Origin: Melastoma dodecandrum
Taxonomy: Eukaryota > Streptophyta > Magnoliopsida > Myrtales > Melastomataceae
Direction: 5' to 3'
DNA length: 64,000 nucleotides
NCBI GenBank assembly: GCA_029817715.1
Contig: JARUPY010000473.1
Coordinates: 7,874,001-7,938,000, forward strand
Position 1 is the first letter of the stretch; every line of letters starts with the position of its first letter. The position numbers were made by a program, and so were the translations under genes. The notes under the pieces are model-generated. The model had not been told where the DNA came from and made no database searches. It saw only the letters and a program-made list of their open reading frames with translations. Of the stretch, positions 33,301 through 46,048 are shown one piece after another.

Positions 33301-33720
33301 ATGGCTTGTGGGAGTTCTTCCTTTTTAATCTTTTTTTTTGTGGGTATTCATCCGGGTGTTACGTTGTGTCCCCATTTTATGTTTAGTTGTTTTTTTCCTG
33401 CAAATGGCTGAAGCTGAAGTGGGACTGCGAGTGAGTGGGCGAGCGGGAGTTTTATATTCTGGTTTGGGGTGATGCCGAGGAAGAATCTTCTTCTTTTCCC
33501 TTGGGAATATTTGTTTTCTGGGTTTGAGGAGGAGGTGTTGGGAGAGCGAGGGGTCCTTATTCCCCAAGCTACATATTTTGATCGGAATCTCTGCTTGGGG
33601 GACATTTAATGGTGGGAATTCAGAATATGGGGTTGAAGGCTTTTGTTTTTTGGTGGCGTCTGAAGTAAGCCATTTCGAGGAGAGAGTGAGATAGAGGCTT
33701 GTGTTTCTGTCTGTGTAAGA

Positions 33721-33752
33721 GACCGCGGGGGGTGGGTGGGGGGGGGGGGGGC
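33721..33752 (+). promoter_or_regulatory. G-tract immediately before the receptor kinase start codon
   Basis: GGGG-rich blocks separated by single bases (GCGGGGGGTGGGTG followed by about 13 G) end 6 bases before ATG 33758. In the transcript this would be a possible RNA G-quadruplex at the translation start. The effect is inferred; the run is directly visible. Confidence 0.5.
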
Positions 33753-33757
33753 GAGTA

Positions 33758-36700
33758 ATGTGGGCTATGGACATGAAGGTAGGTGGAAATCTCAGAGGGG
33801 GCTTGCTGGTGATGCTTGTGGCGGTGCTTCTAAGATGTTCGTTTGCTTCCCTTTCCCCAACCGGGATCAACTTTGAAGGTCGGCCGCATATATTCTCTTT
33901 TCAGTATCTCTTCGTTACTGAGTAATTTGGTGCAAATTGAAATTGATGTGCCAGTTTAGTCTTCGCCTGCATGGGAGATGGAAGTGTTAATTGGATTGTA
34001 TTTCTAGCGGCCTGTTTTCATTATTTCTCATACTGAGATCATCACTGCAGTTGTAGCCTTGTTTGCCATTAAGTCCGCCCTGCATGACCCTTTCAATGTG
34101 CTGGAGAGTTGGGATGTCAATTCCGTCGACCCTTGCAGCTGGAGGATGGTCACCTGCACGCCAGATGGCTTCGTTTTTTCCCTGTGAGCACATGATGTTC
34201 TTCCTGCAATATGTCTTAGAGTTGGAATGGAACCGATTTGTGCGTGATTTGTTTCCACTTGTTGCTGAACAGGGGTCTGCCTAGTCAGAGCCTGTCTGGG
34301 ACCCTTTCTCTTGGGATCGGCAACCTCACTTACTTGCAGTCGGTGTATGTTACTTCTCCGGTTCTATTTGTTTTGTTTTATTAATAAATTACGAGGACTT
34401 GAGAACTCTTGTAACGGGCATGTAGTGATTAGCCATTTATTTTTCCGAGATGTGTGTCCAGGAATTTCTTTTGGCTTGCAGATTGCTTCAAAACAATGAA
34501 ATCTCCGGTGCCATTCCTTCAACAATTGGGAATTTGCAGAAGCTTCAAAAACTTGATCTCTCGAGCAACATGTTCAGCGGAGAAATACCCTCTTCCATAG
34601 GGGACCTGACAAACCTGAACTACCTGTTAGATTGGGATTTCCCTTTTACATCATTTGACCTGGTTTTCGGCTTAGGTCTCCCGTTGCGAAGACATGCAGG
34701 GTTAAATGATTTGGGTGTTTGTTAACGTTGCTTCTTCTTTTTCTTTCTTGCTTGTGAATATAGGCGACTGAATAACAACAGTCTTAGTGGACCTTGTCCC
34801 GATTCATTGTCTAATATTCAAGGCCTCACGCTCATGTAAGTCTTTATAATTCGTCATTCAAATTGGTTGACAGTCCGTTCCTGTGGGGAGTTTCCAAACT
34901 TTTTGACAGACAAGGCTATTCTCGGTGCAGTGATCTTTCTTACAATAACATCAGTGGTTCTCTACCCAAAACATCTGCCCGTACATTCAAGTAAGCGACA
35001 GATTTCAGCTAATCATGGCACATTCCTTGGATAATTCAGATTGCCATTGACCAGGAATATTCTCCTGCAGGATCATTGGCAACCCTCTAATTTGTGGCTC
35101 CACGGCTAGTAATAACTGTAGTGCTGTCTTTCCAGAGCCACTTTCTTTTGCACCTAATGGTCGGAAAGGTAGCTATTGTGTATCTGGTCATCTACTATTA
35201 TCTAGTCATTTGATACTTATCCAAAAGGGTGTTTTGCTCGCTTGTAATATTTGGGATTCCTCTTGGTTGGTCAACCAGATTCTGGATCGAAAGCTAATCA
35301 TGTGGCTATTGCTTTTGGCTTAAGCTTCGGGGGAGCATTCTTGGCTGTTATTGGCATCGGTTTTCTCATTTGGTGGCATTACAGACATAACCAGCAGATC
35401 TTTTTCGATGTCAATGGTGGGTTTGTTATGCTCTCAAACAGTTGCCTGTCATGCATTTTTGCGGGGCTGGATTTTGTTTATTCTCTTGTTTGCTGCTCGG
35501 CTTTTGAGTTTTCTCCTGACTAAGAATTATGCTTCAGATGACTGTGCATATGCCTCTCCTGAAATGTTCTAATAACAATTTTGGATTTTCTCAGTAATAC
35601 TATTGCTGTAGTGATCCTGAGACTTAGTCATTGCTTACTGCAGATCAGTATGACCTGGAGGTTTGTTTGGGCCACCTGAAGCGGTATATGTTTAAGGAGC
35701 TAAGGGCTGCGACTGATCACTTCAGCTCAAAGAACATTCTCGGGAGAGGTGGATTCGGAATAGTCTACAAGGGAAGCCTGAATGATGGTACCCTTGTGGC
35801 AGTCAAAAGGCTAAAGGACTATAACATCGCCGGTGGGGAGATCCAATTTCAGACAGAGGTTGAGCTGATAAGCTTAGCCGTGCATCGAAATCTTGTCCGG
35901 CTTTGTGGTTTTTGCTCAACGGAGAATGAAAGGCTACTCGTTTACCCTTATATGCCGAATGGAAGCGTAGCTTCTCGCTTGAAAGGTTGGTTCACGATGC
36001 TAAGTACACCCACAAGTCGGACAGGCTCTGGGTTAATCCGCCTGACTGTTTGACGAGCTTGTTCATGAAAATTGACTGCAGATAACATTAAGGGGAAGCC
36101 AGCTCTAGATTGGTCCAGGAGAAAAAGGATTGCTCTGGGAACAGCAAGAGGATTGGTGTATTTGCACGAACAGTGTGACCCCAAAATCATCCACCGAGAT
36201 GTCAAAGCGGCCAACATCTTGTTGGATGAAGATTTCGAGGCTGTCGTAGGAGATTTCGGATTAGCAAAGCTTCTTGACCATAGGGATTCACATGTGACCA
36301 CGGCTGTGCGAGGCACGGTAGGCCACATTGCTCCAGAATACATATTGACTGGTCAGTCGTCGGAGAAGACGGACGTGTTTGGGTTCGGAATCCTGCTTCT
36401 GGAGCTCATTACTGGCCAGAAGGCCCTGGATTTGGGGCGTTTGGCGAATCAGAAAGGGGTGATGCTTGATTGGGTAAGTGTCTCTGGAAGCGTGCGGTTT
36501 ACTGAGGAGTCCATGCATCTTTACATTGGTCCATCCTGGTGAATGCAGGTGAGCAAGCTGCACAGGGAAGGGAAACTGGGGCAAATGGTGGACAAGGATC
36601 TGGGGGCAGATTTTGACAGCATAGAGGTGGAGGAGATGGTGAAGGTTTCACTGTTGTGCACAAAGTTCAACCCTTTGGAGCGGCCAAGGATGTCAGAGGT

Positions 36701-36878
36701 CCTGAGGATGCTGGAGGGAGACGGGCTGGTGGAGAAATGGGAGGCCTTGCCGGGGCAGAAAACTACCGCGGAGACGCCCAAGGACAGGTCTTGTGAGTAC
36801 CCAATTCAAAAGTATCCGGATTTCATAGACGAGTCATCTCTAGTGGTGGAAGCTATGGAGCTCTCCGGCCCCAGGTAA
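33758..36878 (+). CDS. LRR-II receptor-like kinase, NIK-like, 11 exons
   Basis: Exons: 33758-33878, 34051-34183, 34273-34344, 34482-34625, 34764-34835, 34931-34990, 35071-35168, 35279-35416, 35644-35985, 36082-36473, 36549-36878. All introns are GT-AG and phases agree, giving 633 residues, the size and 11-exon plan of the SERK/NIK (LRR-II) family. Signal peptide ~1-31; [12 protein letters not shown] capping motif; five LRRs (exons 3-6); transmembrane ~241-264 followed by [15 protein letters not shown], a NIK-type juxtamembrane. Kinase: G-loop GRGGFG 313-318, K334, HRD 431-433, DFG 451-453. The C-terminus ends ELSGPR like its relatives. It should be an active plasma-membrane Ser/Thr kinase; NIKs act in antiviral translation suppression, At5g45780 and related members elsewhere, so the exact role is not decided. 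Confidence 0.93.
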
Positions 36879-38327
36879 AGCAAACTAAAACAAAAAGAAA
36901 AAGGAAGATTAAATTTATAAAAATGTTTTTGGAGGGAATTAGGTGGGTGATGTGATTTGGGGGGGGGCGGGGGGGTGGGGGGGACGGGGGTGCCTCGTCT
37001 GCCTTTTTGCTTTGTTCATATGATTTCCCCAGCCGTTAGTAAAAATTGTGTACATCTAATACAAACCCTACAGACTGTAAAAGTGCCCCTTGAAAATCTG
37101 GTGTTCTGATGATGAAGATTTGGAAAATGAAAAGCAAAGAAATTTGGATGCAACCAATTATTAATGTTTTAATAATAATAATACCCCTGAGTTTCATGCA
37201 ATTTATAAAACTAAGTTAAAATTCATAAAGGGCATGCAGACCGATCCCTCCGTTCATTGCCTCGAGACCTGAAAATCCCGCACTAACCCATACTAAATGG
37301 TCCGGCCCATTGGGCCCAACCCGACTCGGAAAGAGACATTGTATGTGCGGGTCGGGGCTGGTCCAAAACCAATTATTACCTTTTGCTATTGTATCAATTA
37401 CTCTCTCACTGTGTCTGTAGATGCGAAATTGTGTTTCACGTGGTACGTGTCGAATTTTACAGTAAACTGTAGCCGCCGTAAAGTAATTGAATACAAATTA
37501 AATTAAATAAAGCACAATACTAGAATTATGATTAAACAATATTGACTTATAAAGACAAAGTCTTTATAACACTTACAGGCATGATGCAACTGAAAAATAC
37601 AACAAAGGAGACTTGGAAACGACGATGGGGTGCTTCAGACGGACGATGGTGGATGTGCAGCGGTTATGACAAGCTCCTTTAATGGAGTCTGCTTTGGTGG
37701 AAAAGTGGTCGGAAGTGATGAGGGTGGATGGTTTCTAGACACTTTTGGGGACGATTCCAAGATGCTGTGGAGAGAGCAAAAGCTGTAGATTAATTTGCCG
37801 AATTGAACTTAATGATTGATCATGTCTTTCAATAAAGGGAAAAATACTTATTTATATTAAACTCATCAAGACATCATGGGTTGCCAAGGATAGTGGGGAA
37901 CATAAGAAAACTACCAAAAGATGTGGGCAATGAATGTTAACTACAATAGTCGTGGGTCCTCAAGATGCCCCTATTTTTCTTGCGTGTTAATACGCATGAA
38001 TACACATGTACCCACGAGCTCGGGACGATGGAAGGCCGGGAGGATGAAGTGGGGCGTTGGTAGTCCACACTCGGAGGCATTAATCTTCCATCCTGTGACG
38101 GACTCGAGCGACGTCAGATCCATCCTCTTCCTTATTCTCTCTCGGTCATGTGGACAGGTTGTGCGTCTGAAATGAGTGTGTGTAACCCGAGATATAGTTA
38201 AAATACAGAACACAATGTTTTTGTACTCGAGCTGAAACACCGTTTCAGTCGACTGAGAATAACTTCGGCTATAAAGCTTCAATTTGCTTGAGGTTAGTTG
38301 GGATAGTTTATCTCTGGCTCTTCTACA
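36879..38327. other. 3' region of the receptor kinase and intergenic sequence
   Basis: A G-run on the sense strand at 36959-36994 (GGGGGGGG, C, GGGGGGG, T, GGGGGGG) is followed by a likely poly(A) region. The remainder, 37300-38327, has no recognised coding or repeat structure. Confidence 0.5.
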
Positions 38328-39030
38328 CCTATTTAGCAACATAAATTCTGGGCCACAGATCTTGATACCATCTGTGGATCAACGGTCTAGAATGCGGGCC
38401 TAAAGCGCATAAGGCTTTATAGGGATGTAACTGTGGAAAGACACCAGGCGAATGCTTGTGGGCGAAGCACTTACTAAGCGACAGGGGCTACCAGGCGATG
38501 TAAAGTGATCAAGCGATAGTCAGTTAGGCGAACGAGGAAACTCTGCGGCGAAGGCTACTGGGCGATACGATCGATCAACAACTGTCATGGGAAGACATGG
38601 AAAGATCTCATGACATGGAAGGGAATAGTTGCCAGGGTAACACAGATGGAAATAAGATTCCATAAAGACTGGTAACATAATTACTGGACATATGTATAAT
38701 ATTTTATTTTTCGTATTCACGTAGGACTAGCATAGTATAAATAGCTTTCTTAATCACTAGATACGGATACACATCTCTTTATAGACGAAAATATATCCTT
38801 TCATTTTTCAGCATTTTGGCATTCAACCATTCTTACATTCTTATTCTCATCGAAGGCATTGCCAATGACATCTGCAAGTGTTTCTACTTAGGGTGTCATT
38901 CCCCTGTCTTCTTCCTCTTTCATCTAAATGACGACCACACATTCGACGAACCTCCGTGTACCAGTTGCTCATAGTGCTTAAGATTTCCGATGTGTTTTGA
39001 TTCGGCTTGTCCAATGGTCACTTCCGAAGT
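38328..39030 (+). repeat. LTR-like repeat, family 2, copy 1
   Basis: It is homologous, in inverted orientation, to 61420-62140. Shared blocks include AACA-AAATTCT..CCACAGATCT near the start, ACACCAG-CGAA-GCTTG..GGGCGAAGCA in the middle and CGAACCT near the end. A TATA box (AGTATAAATAGC) lies near 38736 and has its counterpart in copy 2, so this strand is the sense strand. No matching internal region follows, so it is a solo LTR or a fragment. Confidence 0.65.
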
Positions 39031-39032
39031 GA

Positions 39033-39415
39033 ACAACAACTTTCATGTTTTGTGTTTTTTCATTCAAGGTAATCTTGGTCGAGTTTTGACAGGTCGAAGT
39101 CGCAACTACTTCATTCTCTAGATCTGATATCGAGATATAAAACTTTCCTTTAGCCTTTTCATCATAACTTTGGCTACAGAGATTGACTTAACACGATATC
39201 ACATGGAATAGTTTTCTTTCCAGCTCCTCTACAACTTTCATGTTTTGAGTTTTTCCATTCCATACCGTCTTGGATGTGTTATAACCGGTCGAAGTTGTAA
39301 CTATTCTGATCTCCAGATCTAAATACTCTTTCGGTACTTTAACCATATCTTTTGCTATAGAGATCGGATTAGCTCGAGACAAGTTGGAATCGGTTTAACA
39401 TGCTGTTGCAGTTGT
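39033..39415. repeat. Tandem repeat, two ~195-bp units
   Basis: ACAACTTTCATGTTTTG recurs at about 39036 and 39231, and the units align along their length (GGTCGAAGT-G-AACTA, CTCTAGATCT, GGCTACAGAGAT). The two copies are diverged, so the duplication is old. Confidence 0.75.
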
Positions 39416-39479
39416 TCATAGTTGGTTACCCATTTTTCTGGGAGGAATTTGATTAACTCGTTCCTTGAAATCTGTCTTC

Positions 39480-41480
39480 ATCGGCTATTAGCATGGTGTA
39501 TTCGTCTTTAGGGGTCGCTTTATTAAGATCCCTGAAGTCGATACACTATGATTTTCCCATTCTTTTTCTTTATAGAAACTATTGAAGAAATCCAGTCCGT
39601 GTATCGTGATGTGCGTATATAACCAACATCGAACAATTTCTTCACCTCTTCATATACCTTTTGTCGATGCTCAGTTGGTAATCGGCGAGGGGCTTGTTTC
39701 ACAGGTTTGAAATCGGGTTTAGTAGGTATGGTTTGTTCGACTCATCGTCGATCAAGACTTAGTATTTCAGTATAATTCCATGTAAAACAATCTTTGAACT
39801 CTAGTAAAAGTGCAAATATCGACTGAAAGAGTTCATTGTCAATTGAACTGCTAATGACCGTAGGCCATGGTATTTCGTCACTACATAAATTCACAGTAAT
39901 CAAAGAATCATGAGCCATCATCAATGCTTGTTGATCTTTTGATGGTCTAACTATAGTCTTATCACAAAACGTTGTTTTATTCATAGTTGCATGAATTACA
40001 ACACCAGTGGAAGCAACACACGATTTCAAACCAAGGTTAGACTCATCCACTTCAGCACGCTGGTCGTGACTATCTATGCCAGCGAACTGGCTTCTAAACA
40101 CAATTCTGGACTTACTCTAGGTCTAGTTAGCCTATACACTTATAGTCGCTCAATGACATCAGCGACTCTGTCTTCCTTATCTCTTAGAGGAGTCATTTGG
40201 GCTCCAAGTCTGGGTTGACAACATCATCCTTCTTCTCCTAATTGACAGGGACAGGGACATCAGCCAGTCCAACAGCCTCCTTAATGGAATGGAGAATACT
40301 AGCAAGTTGGAGGTTGAGCCTCAGTTTTGACTGCTGGAGGCACTACGTTCGAATCCCATCCTGAAGCAGCATCAACGATAGGATGTGGGGGGCCCACGTA
40401 CTTCAAAGAACTCAAACTTTCCAGTTGGCTCACCAAGAGGACCAACATTCGGATCTCCCAAATCGTACCTTTTCTTCAAGCTCATATCGTCGATAGTACC
40501 AATTACAGTTCCTGAGCAAATTTTGACAGGGTTAATACACGTATTGACAGTCGAACCTGCATTAACAACATCAACTTCAGAATCAAGCTAGAGCATAAGC
40601 TCTCGATGAAGAGTAGTCGAGATTATTATAGCCTTATTCAACCAATCCCTTCCTAGAAGAGCACTTAATGTCGTATCTACATTGACAATGTAAAAAGCGG
40701 TGTTCATATCAGATCTACTAACTTTTAGTGTGAGAGGAAATACTCCCAGACATAAGACCATTGAAGCTCCAGTTATGCAGACATTGGTATTGATGACATC
40801 TACTTTATCATACCCTAAACACCTAAGGGTGGTATGTAAAGGCATCACGTTAACCATCACGCCATTATCAACTAGCACCCTTTTTAAAGGGATCCCATTG
40901 AACTCAACTTCGATATATAATGTATGAACTTGTGATTACATCGATGGACTAGGCTTGATGAAACAGTTAACCAGAAAACCTATAGGGCATCAAACAACTC
41001 GAGGTGTAGAAGTTTTGAGGATGCTTGGAACATGTCGGTCGTTAGTTGGTCCTGTAAACTCTATAGGTAACATTATAACGTTACACTCAACATCGTTCTC
41101 AGGGATATCGAACCGCACCGGATTATAATCCGAATCATCGAAGGTGTCATCAAAATCATCATCCTCGACTGGTATTGGGCAAACATTCGTCGACCTTAGG
41201 TGGGTTATTGTGGTCAACTTTTTGTGTCTCTACAGTGGCCGGGTCGGCAGACATTTGCCATTTTTCCTCTACTCTACTACGATGCATCTCGTTCCTCTTC
41301 TTACTACTCTAAGATGGGAGTAGGGATCGATGGTCCACCACTTGTCTCCATTCATCACTATTTGAATAGGAAACTTTGAACCCTCGTCGCCGAGATAAGT
41401 GGTGACATTCAGGATATACCTGAACGAATTATCTCTCTTGAGGATTATATCCTTCGTCTTGGCTCGCACCTACCTTACTG
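39480..41480 (-). pseudogene. Element F protease and N-terminal RT
   Basis: The protease at 40588-40878 shows M-L-V-D-N-G-V-M-V-N-V-M-P with the active site changed from D-G/S-G to D-N-G, then T-G-A, and L-L-G-R-D-W-L-N. The pre-RT segment at 39742-40101 ends E-F-K-D-C-F-T-W-N-Y, the D-V-F-A-W-like motif of Tat/Athila RTs, followed after a break by K-P-V-K-Q-A-P-R-R-L and E-E-V-K-K-L-F (39590-39740). Further upstream, 40990-41469 holds weakly conserved spacer sequence. Stops and frameshifts are frequent. Confidence 0.7.
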
Positions 41481-41931
41481 ACAAACACAGGCATGCAATA
41501 TAATTGATTTATTTCCTTCATACCTTGTATTGCATCGTCGACGGCAATAATGTTAAACTTATTTGCAGAAAGACATTATAATAAGCTTCTGGAAGTAGTT
41601 GTATGAACACAGGTTACATAGCTGCAAGATCAGTATCTTGTTCCTTTGGATAGGCGTGCATCGACTACATGTATCAGTTACCTCGAGGAATTGAGCAATA
41701 GGCGGTCCATTCTTTATAGCCTGATCATCGAGGCAAGGAGGAAGTCAAAGCATATCTCTAATGTCATGTCTCTTGATGGTCTCTTTCGATAGATCACTCG
41801 ACTTGGCAGAAGAATCATCATCACTACTAGTACCTGCTGGAGCTAGTAATGTTTCAATGCGAGCGACCTTCAATGGTTTCTAAACCACCGCCCCTTTATC
41901 CGGGAATACCTTGCGGGCATAAGAGGTGGAC

Positions 41932-44900
41932 TGAAAGGACCTCCCATTTTTATATGTAAGAAAAAGTGGGATTTTATTTCATTTATAGCGGAATCGATTA
42001 CAAAGTCGTTTGCAAAACGAGTTCTAATCTGCCTTCACTATAATGTCCGCATGAACATCCAAGATTCTATAGGAAATTGCCAACGCACGCACAATAGCTC
42101 AAGGCAACAAGTATATGGCCATTCTAAATGAAAATAAGCGTAGATGAAAGGTAACGACCAACAAGGATATGGCCATTCTAAATGAAAATAAGCGTAGATG
42201 AAGAGTAACGACCGCACCTTTCTTTCGAACCGCCACAAAGCATGATAAGCTTTATTCTGCTCCGCACCCTCTCGCTTTGAGGCACTTCCTCCCGTCACCT
42301 TATTTCGTGAGTCTTCACCTCAAGTCGAGCTTCGTGGATGGGATGCTCCACCTTGAGCTCTTAGGGATGCCGTCTTTTTCTTTTTTCTCTCGACATGTTT
42401 GAGGTCAATGTATGAGATGTTAACATTGAGCCCATACATGTCGTTCTCGATATCAAACATGTCAACTTCCTCTATCACCATGAGATGACTCCCGTCGATC
42501 TGAGAACCTCCGACCTTGGGCGTTTGAAGCACTCTTACATGGTTCGTACCATATACTAGCACACACATTTGTATGTCGTTTATACTAAAGTATTCACACT
42601 AATTACTGATTTCACACTTAAATAAGAGTCATACACATTATTTTCAATATAGAAATTGACCACCAGGAACTGATCAACCGGAATTGAGCACCAGAAATTG
42701 AGCGACGGAAATTGAGCTACGCTGTCCAAGTGGAACTCCTCAAGCAAAGCAACTTCAAAGTTCACAAGTTGCTCCTCCATTACTAAGGTCATCCTATTCA
42801 CAAGTCGCTCTTCCATAGATGCAGTTTAATGCAAAATCCCTCAGGGGATTTTGTCCCCAAAATCCTTCACTCTAAGAGGAAGGCGAGTGCGGTCCTCATG
42901 TGCTCCTCAAGTTCCGATGTTTGTTCTTCAATCCTGGCTCCTCTCCAAAGCACATGCACCAACAACGTCTTCTTTCTGTGTGTAGTGCGTTCTTTCCTCC
43001 CAACGATTCTTACCGGTTCTACCGTGACACTCATATCCTCGTTCACGTTCTTGACCACGGTTTCAATATTTTCATCCGGATACGGCACATCTTTCCTTAG
43101 CATGGATACGTTGAACACGTCATGACAATGCGACAACTCCGAAGGAATCGCCACACCATACGCCATCTTCCCTATGCGCTTCGTGATCTTGAATGGTCTG
43201 ATGTACCTCCAACTTAACTTGAGTGCATTACCCGTCCGGTACATCGATTACATCCGAGATAATTTAAGATACACTTTGTCCCCCACTTCGCCTTGGCATA
43301 ACTCTTTTGTCGACTTTGTGGGGTCTTCACACGCTCCCATAACAGTGATCTACAATTTCTCCCATACAAGGCTTCAAACGGTGTCATTCCAATGCTAGCA
43401 TGGTAGCTATTGTTGTATGTAAACTCCACCAAAGGTAGGTGATGGTATGCGGTACTCCGTGATACCTTACGATTTCCCGGATATAGATCTTTGTCAACAT
43501 ATCCAACGGCCAGTTGATTTGTATTGGGACAAAGAGGGCCGACTTCGTATCCACCACTACCCATATAGACTCCATGTTTCGACCACCCTTTGGCAAACTT
43601 GTGACTCCATCCATGGCAATGTCCTCCCACTTTCATTCGAGCACCGAAAGCAGCTCAAGTAATCCACCCGGTCGTCAATGTTCTATGTTTACCATTTGGC
43701 ATGTAGTACAACTATTCACATATTTTTGCGACGTCTCGTTTCATTTTTGGCCAACAATAGGAGTTGCGCAAATTATGGTATATCTTCTTGATTCCCGGGT
43801 GTATGCGTAAGTGCTTTTGTACTCTACGTCCATCCATCTTCTTTTTACCCCGGGTTCATTCGACACACACACACTCTATCCCCGGATCTTAGCAATCCGT
43901 CCATGGAAAGTTCAAATTGAGAATACGCTTCGGTTCCGAGTCCTTCTTGAATTATATTCAAATACTCGTCCTTAGCTAGGGCTTCTTTTCTCACCTAGAT
44001 TACCTCGGGTTCCACCTGTCCCCACACCACACATAGCCGTCTGTTTGGTTCTTCCATGCTCAAGTCTAGATAATTCAATTGTTCCACCATCCCGGCTTCC
44101 TCTACTCTTAGACTCATGATAATGCAATGCTTGTGGCTCAATGCGTCTGCCACCGTATTTGCCTTTAGTAACTCCATTCATCTATGTTGCCTCATATTCA
44201 ATTCTTATTATGTGAAGAGATATTTCAAGCTCTTGTGATCGGTGAACACTTCAAACTTTTCTCCGTAGAGGTAGTGTCTTCACAATATCAAAGTGAATAC
44301 TATGGCCGCGAACTCTAAGTCATGCGTTGGGTAGTTCTCCTCATGCTTCCTCAATTGTCTCGAGGCATATGCTACCACCTTCCCATGTTGCATCAATACG
44401 CACCCAAGACCTTGTGCTAACGAAACCCAATACACCACAAATCCGACTAGTCTGTCGGGTATTGTTACGATTGGGGTACTCGTCAGTCTCTTCACTAACT
44501 CCTCGAAAAACTCTTCACACTTATCCGTCCATTCAAACCAGACGTCCTTTCTCTCAACAATTTCATCATTGGAGCGACAATTTTGGAGAATCCTTCCACG
44601 AACATCATATAATATCTTGGTTGTTAGTCAGTCGTGGCTAGCCCTTAACAACCTCAATCTTGCTTGGATCTACTTCCATGCCGAATGCCAATATGACATG
44701 CCCAAGGAAAGCCGCTTTCTCAAGCCAAAACTCACACTTGCTCAGTTTGACATACAACTTGTTCTCTCGCAGTGTCCTTAGCATAATAGCCAAGTGTTCC
44801 TTATGCTCTTTCTTACTCTTTGAATACATGAGGATGTCGTCTATGAACACAACCACGGAGCGATCTAGGTACGATCGAAATTCTTGATTCGTCAAGACCA

Positions 44901-45330
44901 TGAAAACGGTCGGCGCTTTCGTCATTCCAAAAGGCATCACCCAGAACTCATAATGGCCGTATCTCGTCCGAAATGTGGTCTTAGGAATATCCTCTTTCCG
45001 AACTCTGATTTGATAGTACCCGACCTAAGATCAATCTCCGAATACACTATCGATCCTTGCAATTGATCGGACAAGTCATCAATTCAAGGTAGAGGATAAC
45101 GGTTCTTAATCTTTCTTTGATTCAGAAGACAATAAAGAGTCTCATTGAGCCGTCTTTCTTCTTTACAAACAACACGGGGGCGCCCCACAGTCTTACACTA
45201 GGACACATGAAATTCTTATCGACAAGGTCTTGCAACTGTGCTTTCAACTCCTTAAGCGAACCAAGCTCATCCGGTAGGTAGCACGGGGAGCTGTCCTGGG
45301 AAGGGTATCCAGTGCACCTAGGCTATTATA
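41932..45330 (-). mobile_element. Tekay/Del-like chromovirus fragment H
   Basis: The 3' end is at 41932, where the plus strand reads TGAAAGGACCTCCC, the complement of a common chromovirus LTR end. A likely 3' LTR occupies 41932 to about 42830. Upstream on the minus strand come the chromodomain, integrase, RNase H and RT; gag, protease and the 5' LTR are absent. The left flank TGGAC (41927-41931) has no visible partner at the other end, so H is 5'-truncated or was recombined with F. Confidence 0.7.
42867..45300 (-). pseudogene. Element H pol with chromodomain (broken)
   Basis: RT begins near 45260 (L-P-D-E-L, then [12 protein letters not shown]) and reaches the palm at 44638-44940 with [24 protein letters not shown]. 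RNase H pieces are at 44280-44495 ([17 protein letters not shown]). Integrase is represented by 43214-43636 ([22 protein letters not shown]) and the C-terminus by 42867-43244, including H-D-V-F-N-V-S-M-L-R-K and a chromodomain with L-V-H-V-L-W-R-G, E-E-x-T-S-E-L-E-E. At least six breaks; not functional. Confidence 0.8.
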
Positions 45331-45477
45331 ACCACTGCATCTTCGAGGACGGATGTCTTACATCGAAGGCGAGCCTTCCTGAACCTTTGCAGGAATGTCC
45401 CACCAGTTTTCCAGGCTTCTGTCGCATTTTAGTCATCTCGACCAAAGAAATGGTTGAATCTAGGCAGCGAAGGCCTG

Positions 45478-45624
45478 CAAGAATTGAGTTTGTATTTCCT
45501 ACCAATTCTACACAAAATTAGGTGTAAGTGGATGTACCAAGTAAACGCAGGTCCATTGAGTGAATTAAGGCAGAGTCGAAATTTCCAATTATCATTATTC
45601 GACTCCTCACTCGTTTGATGAGTG
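45478..45624 (+). repeat. 147-bp inverted duplication, left arm
   Basis: It is the reverse complement of 46021-46167 with only about four mismatches. The spacer is 396 bp. The arm encodes part of element F Gag on the minus strand. Confidence 0.88.
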
Positions 45625-46009
45625 AATCGAGCCATGTTCCAATGATGTCATCTCATCTTCACCAGAGAAACGAGTGAAACCTGAGATTTTGTATCATCTG
45701 GGTTAGGGATAATCCCTGTCGATGTACTCAGGGTAAAGTGTCCTGTAAAGATTAACCTCTTCCCTTCGTACATCACCTAGGACCATCTGTTCCACTATTC
45801 TAGCAATGACAACCCTACAGTCGAGACCATCGACTGGCGCCAGAGGGACTCGTGGGAATTCCCAATCGACGGGGTTCCTCTTAGTTTCTGGGTCGAAGGT
45901 AGGTCTGTTCCTTGGGACTTTGTTGAAAAGATTCCTCCTAGGAAGTTAACTATCTGTAAGTGGTCCTCAACTGAGATTTTCGACTATAAAACGTGCATAA
46001 TGACTCTCC

Positions 46010-46048
46010 ATTCGACTCCTCACTCATCAAACGAGTGAGGAGTCGAAT
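46010..46048. repeat. Perfect 16-bp-arm hairpin at the inverted duplication border
   Basis: Arms 46010-46025 and 46033-46048 (ATTCGACTCCTCACTC and its complement) are separated by 7 bases. The right arm of the hairpin belongs to the duplicated segment. Confidence 0.9.

Noticed and set aside
33325..33870. 181-codon minus-strand frame over the receptor kinase leader
   Set aside because: Low-complexity His/Pro/Lys-rich translation opposite a G-rich leader; no family resemblance.
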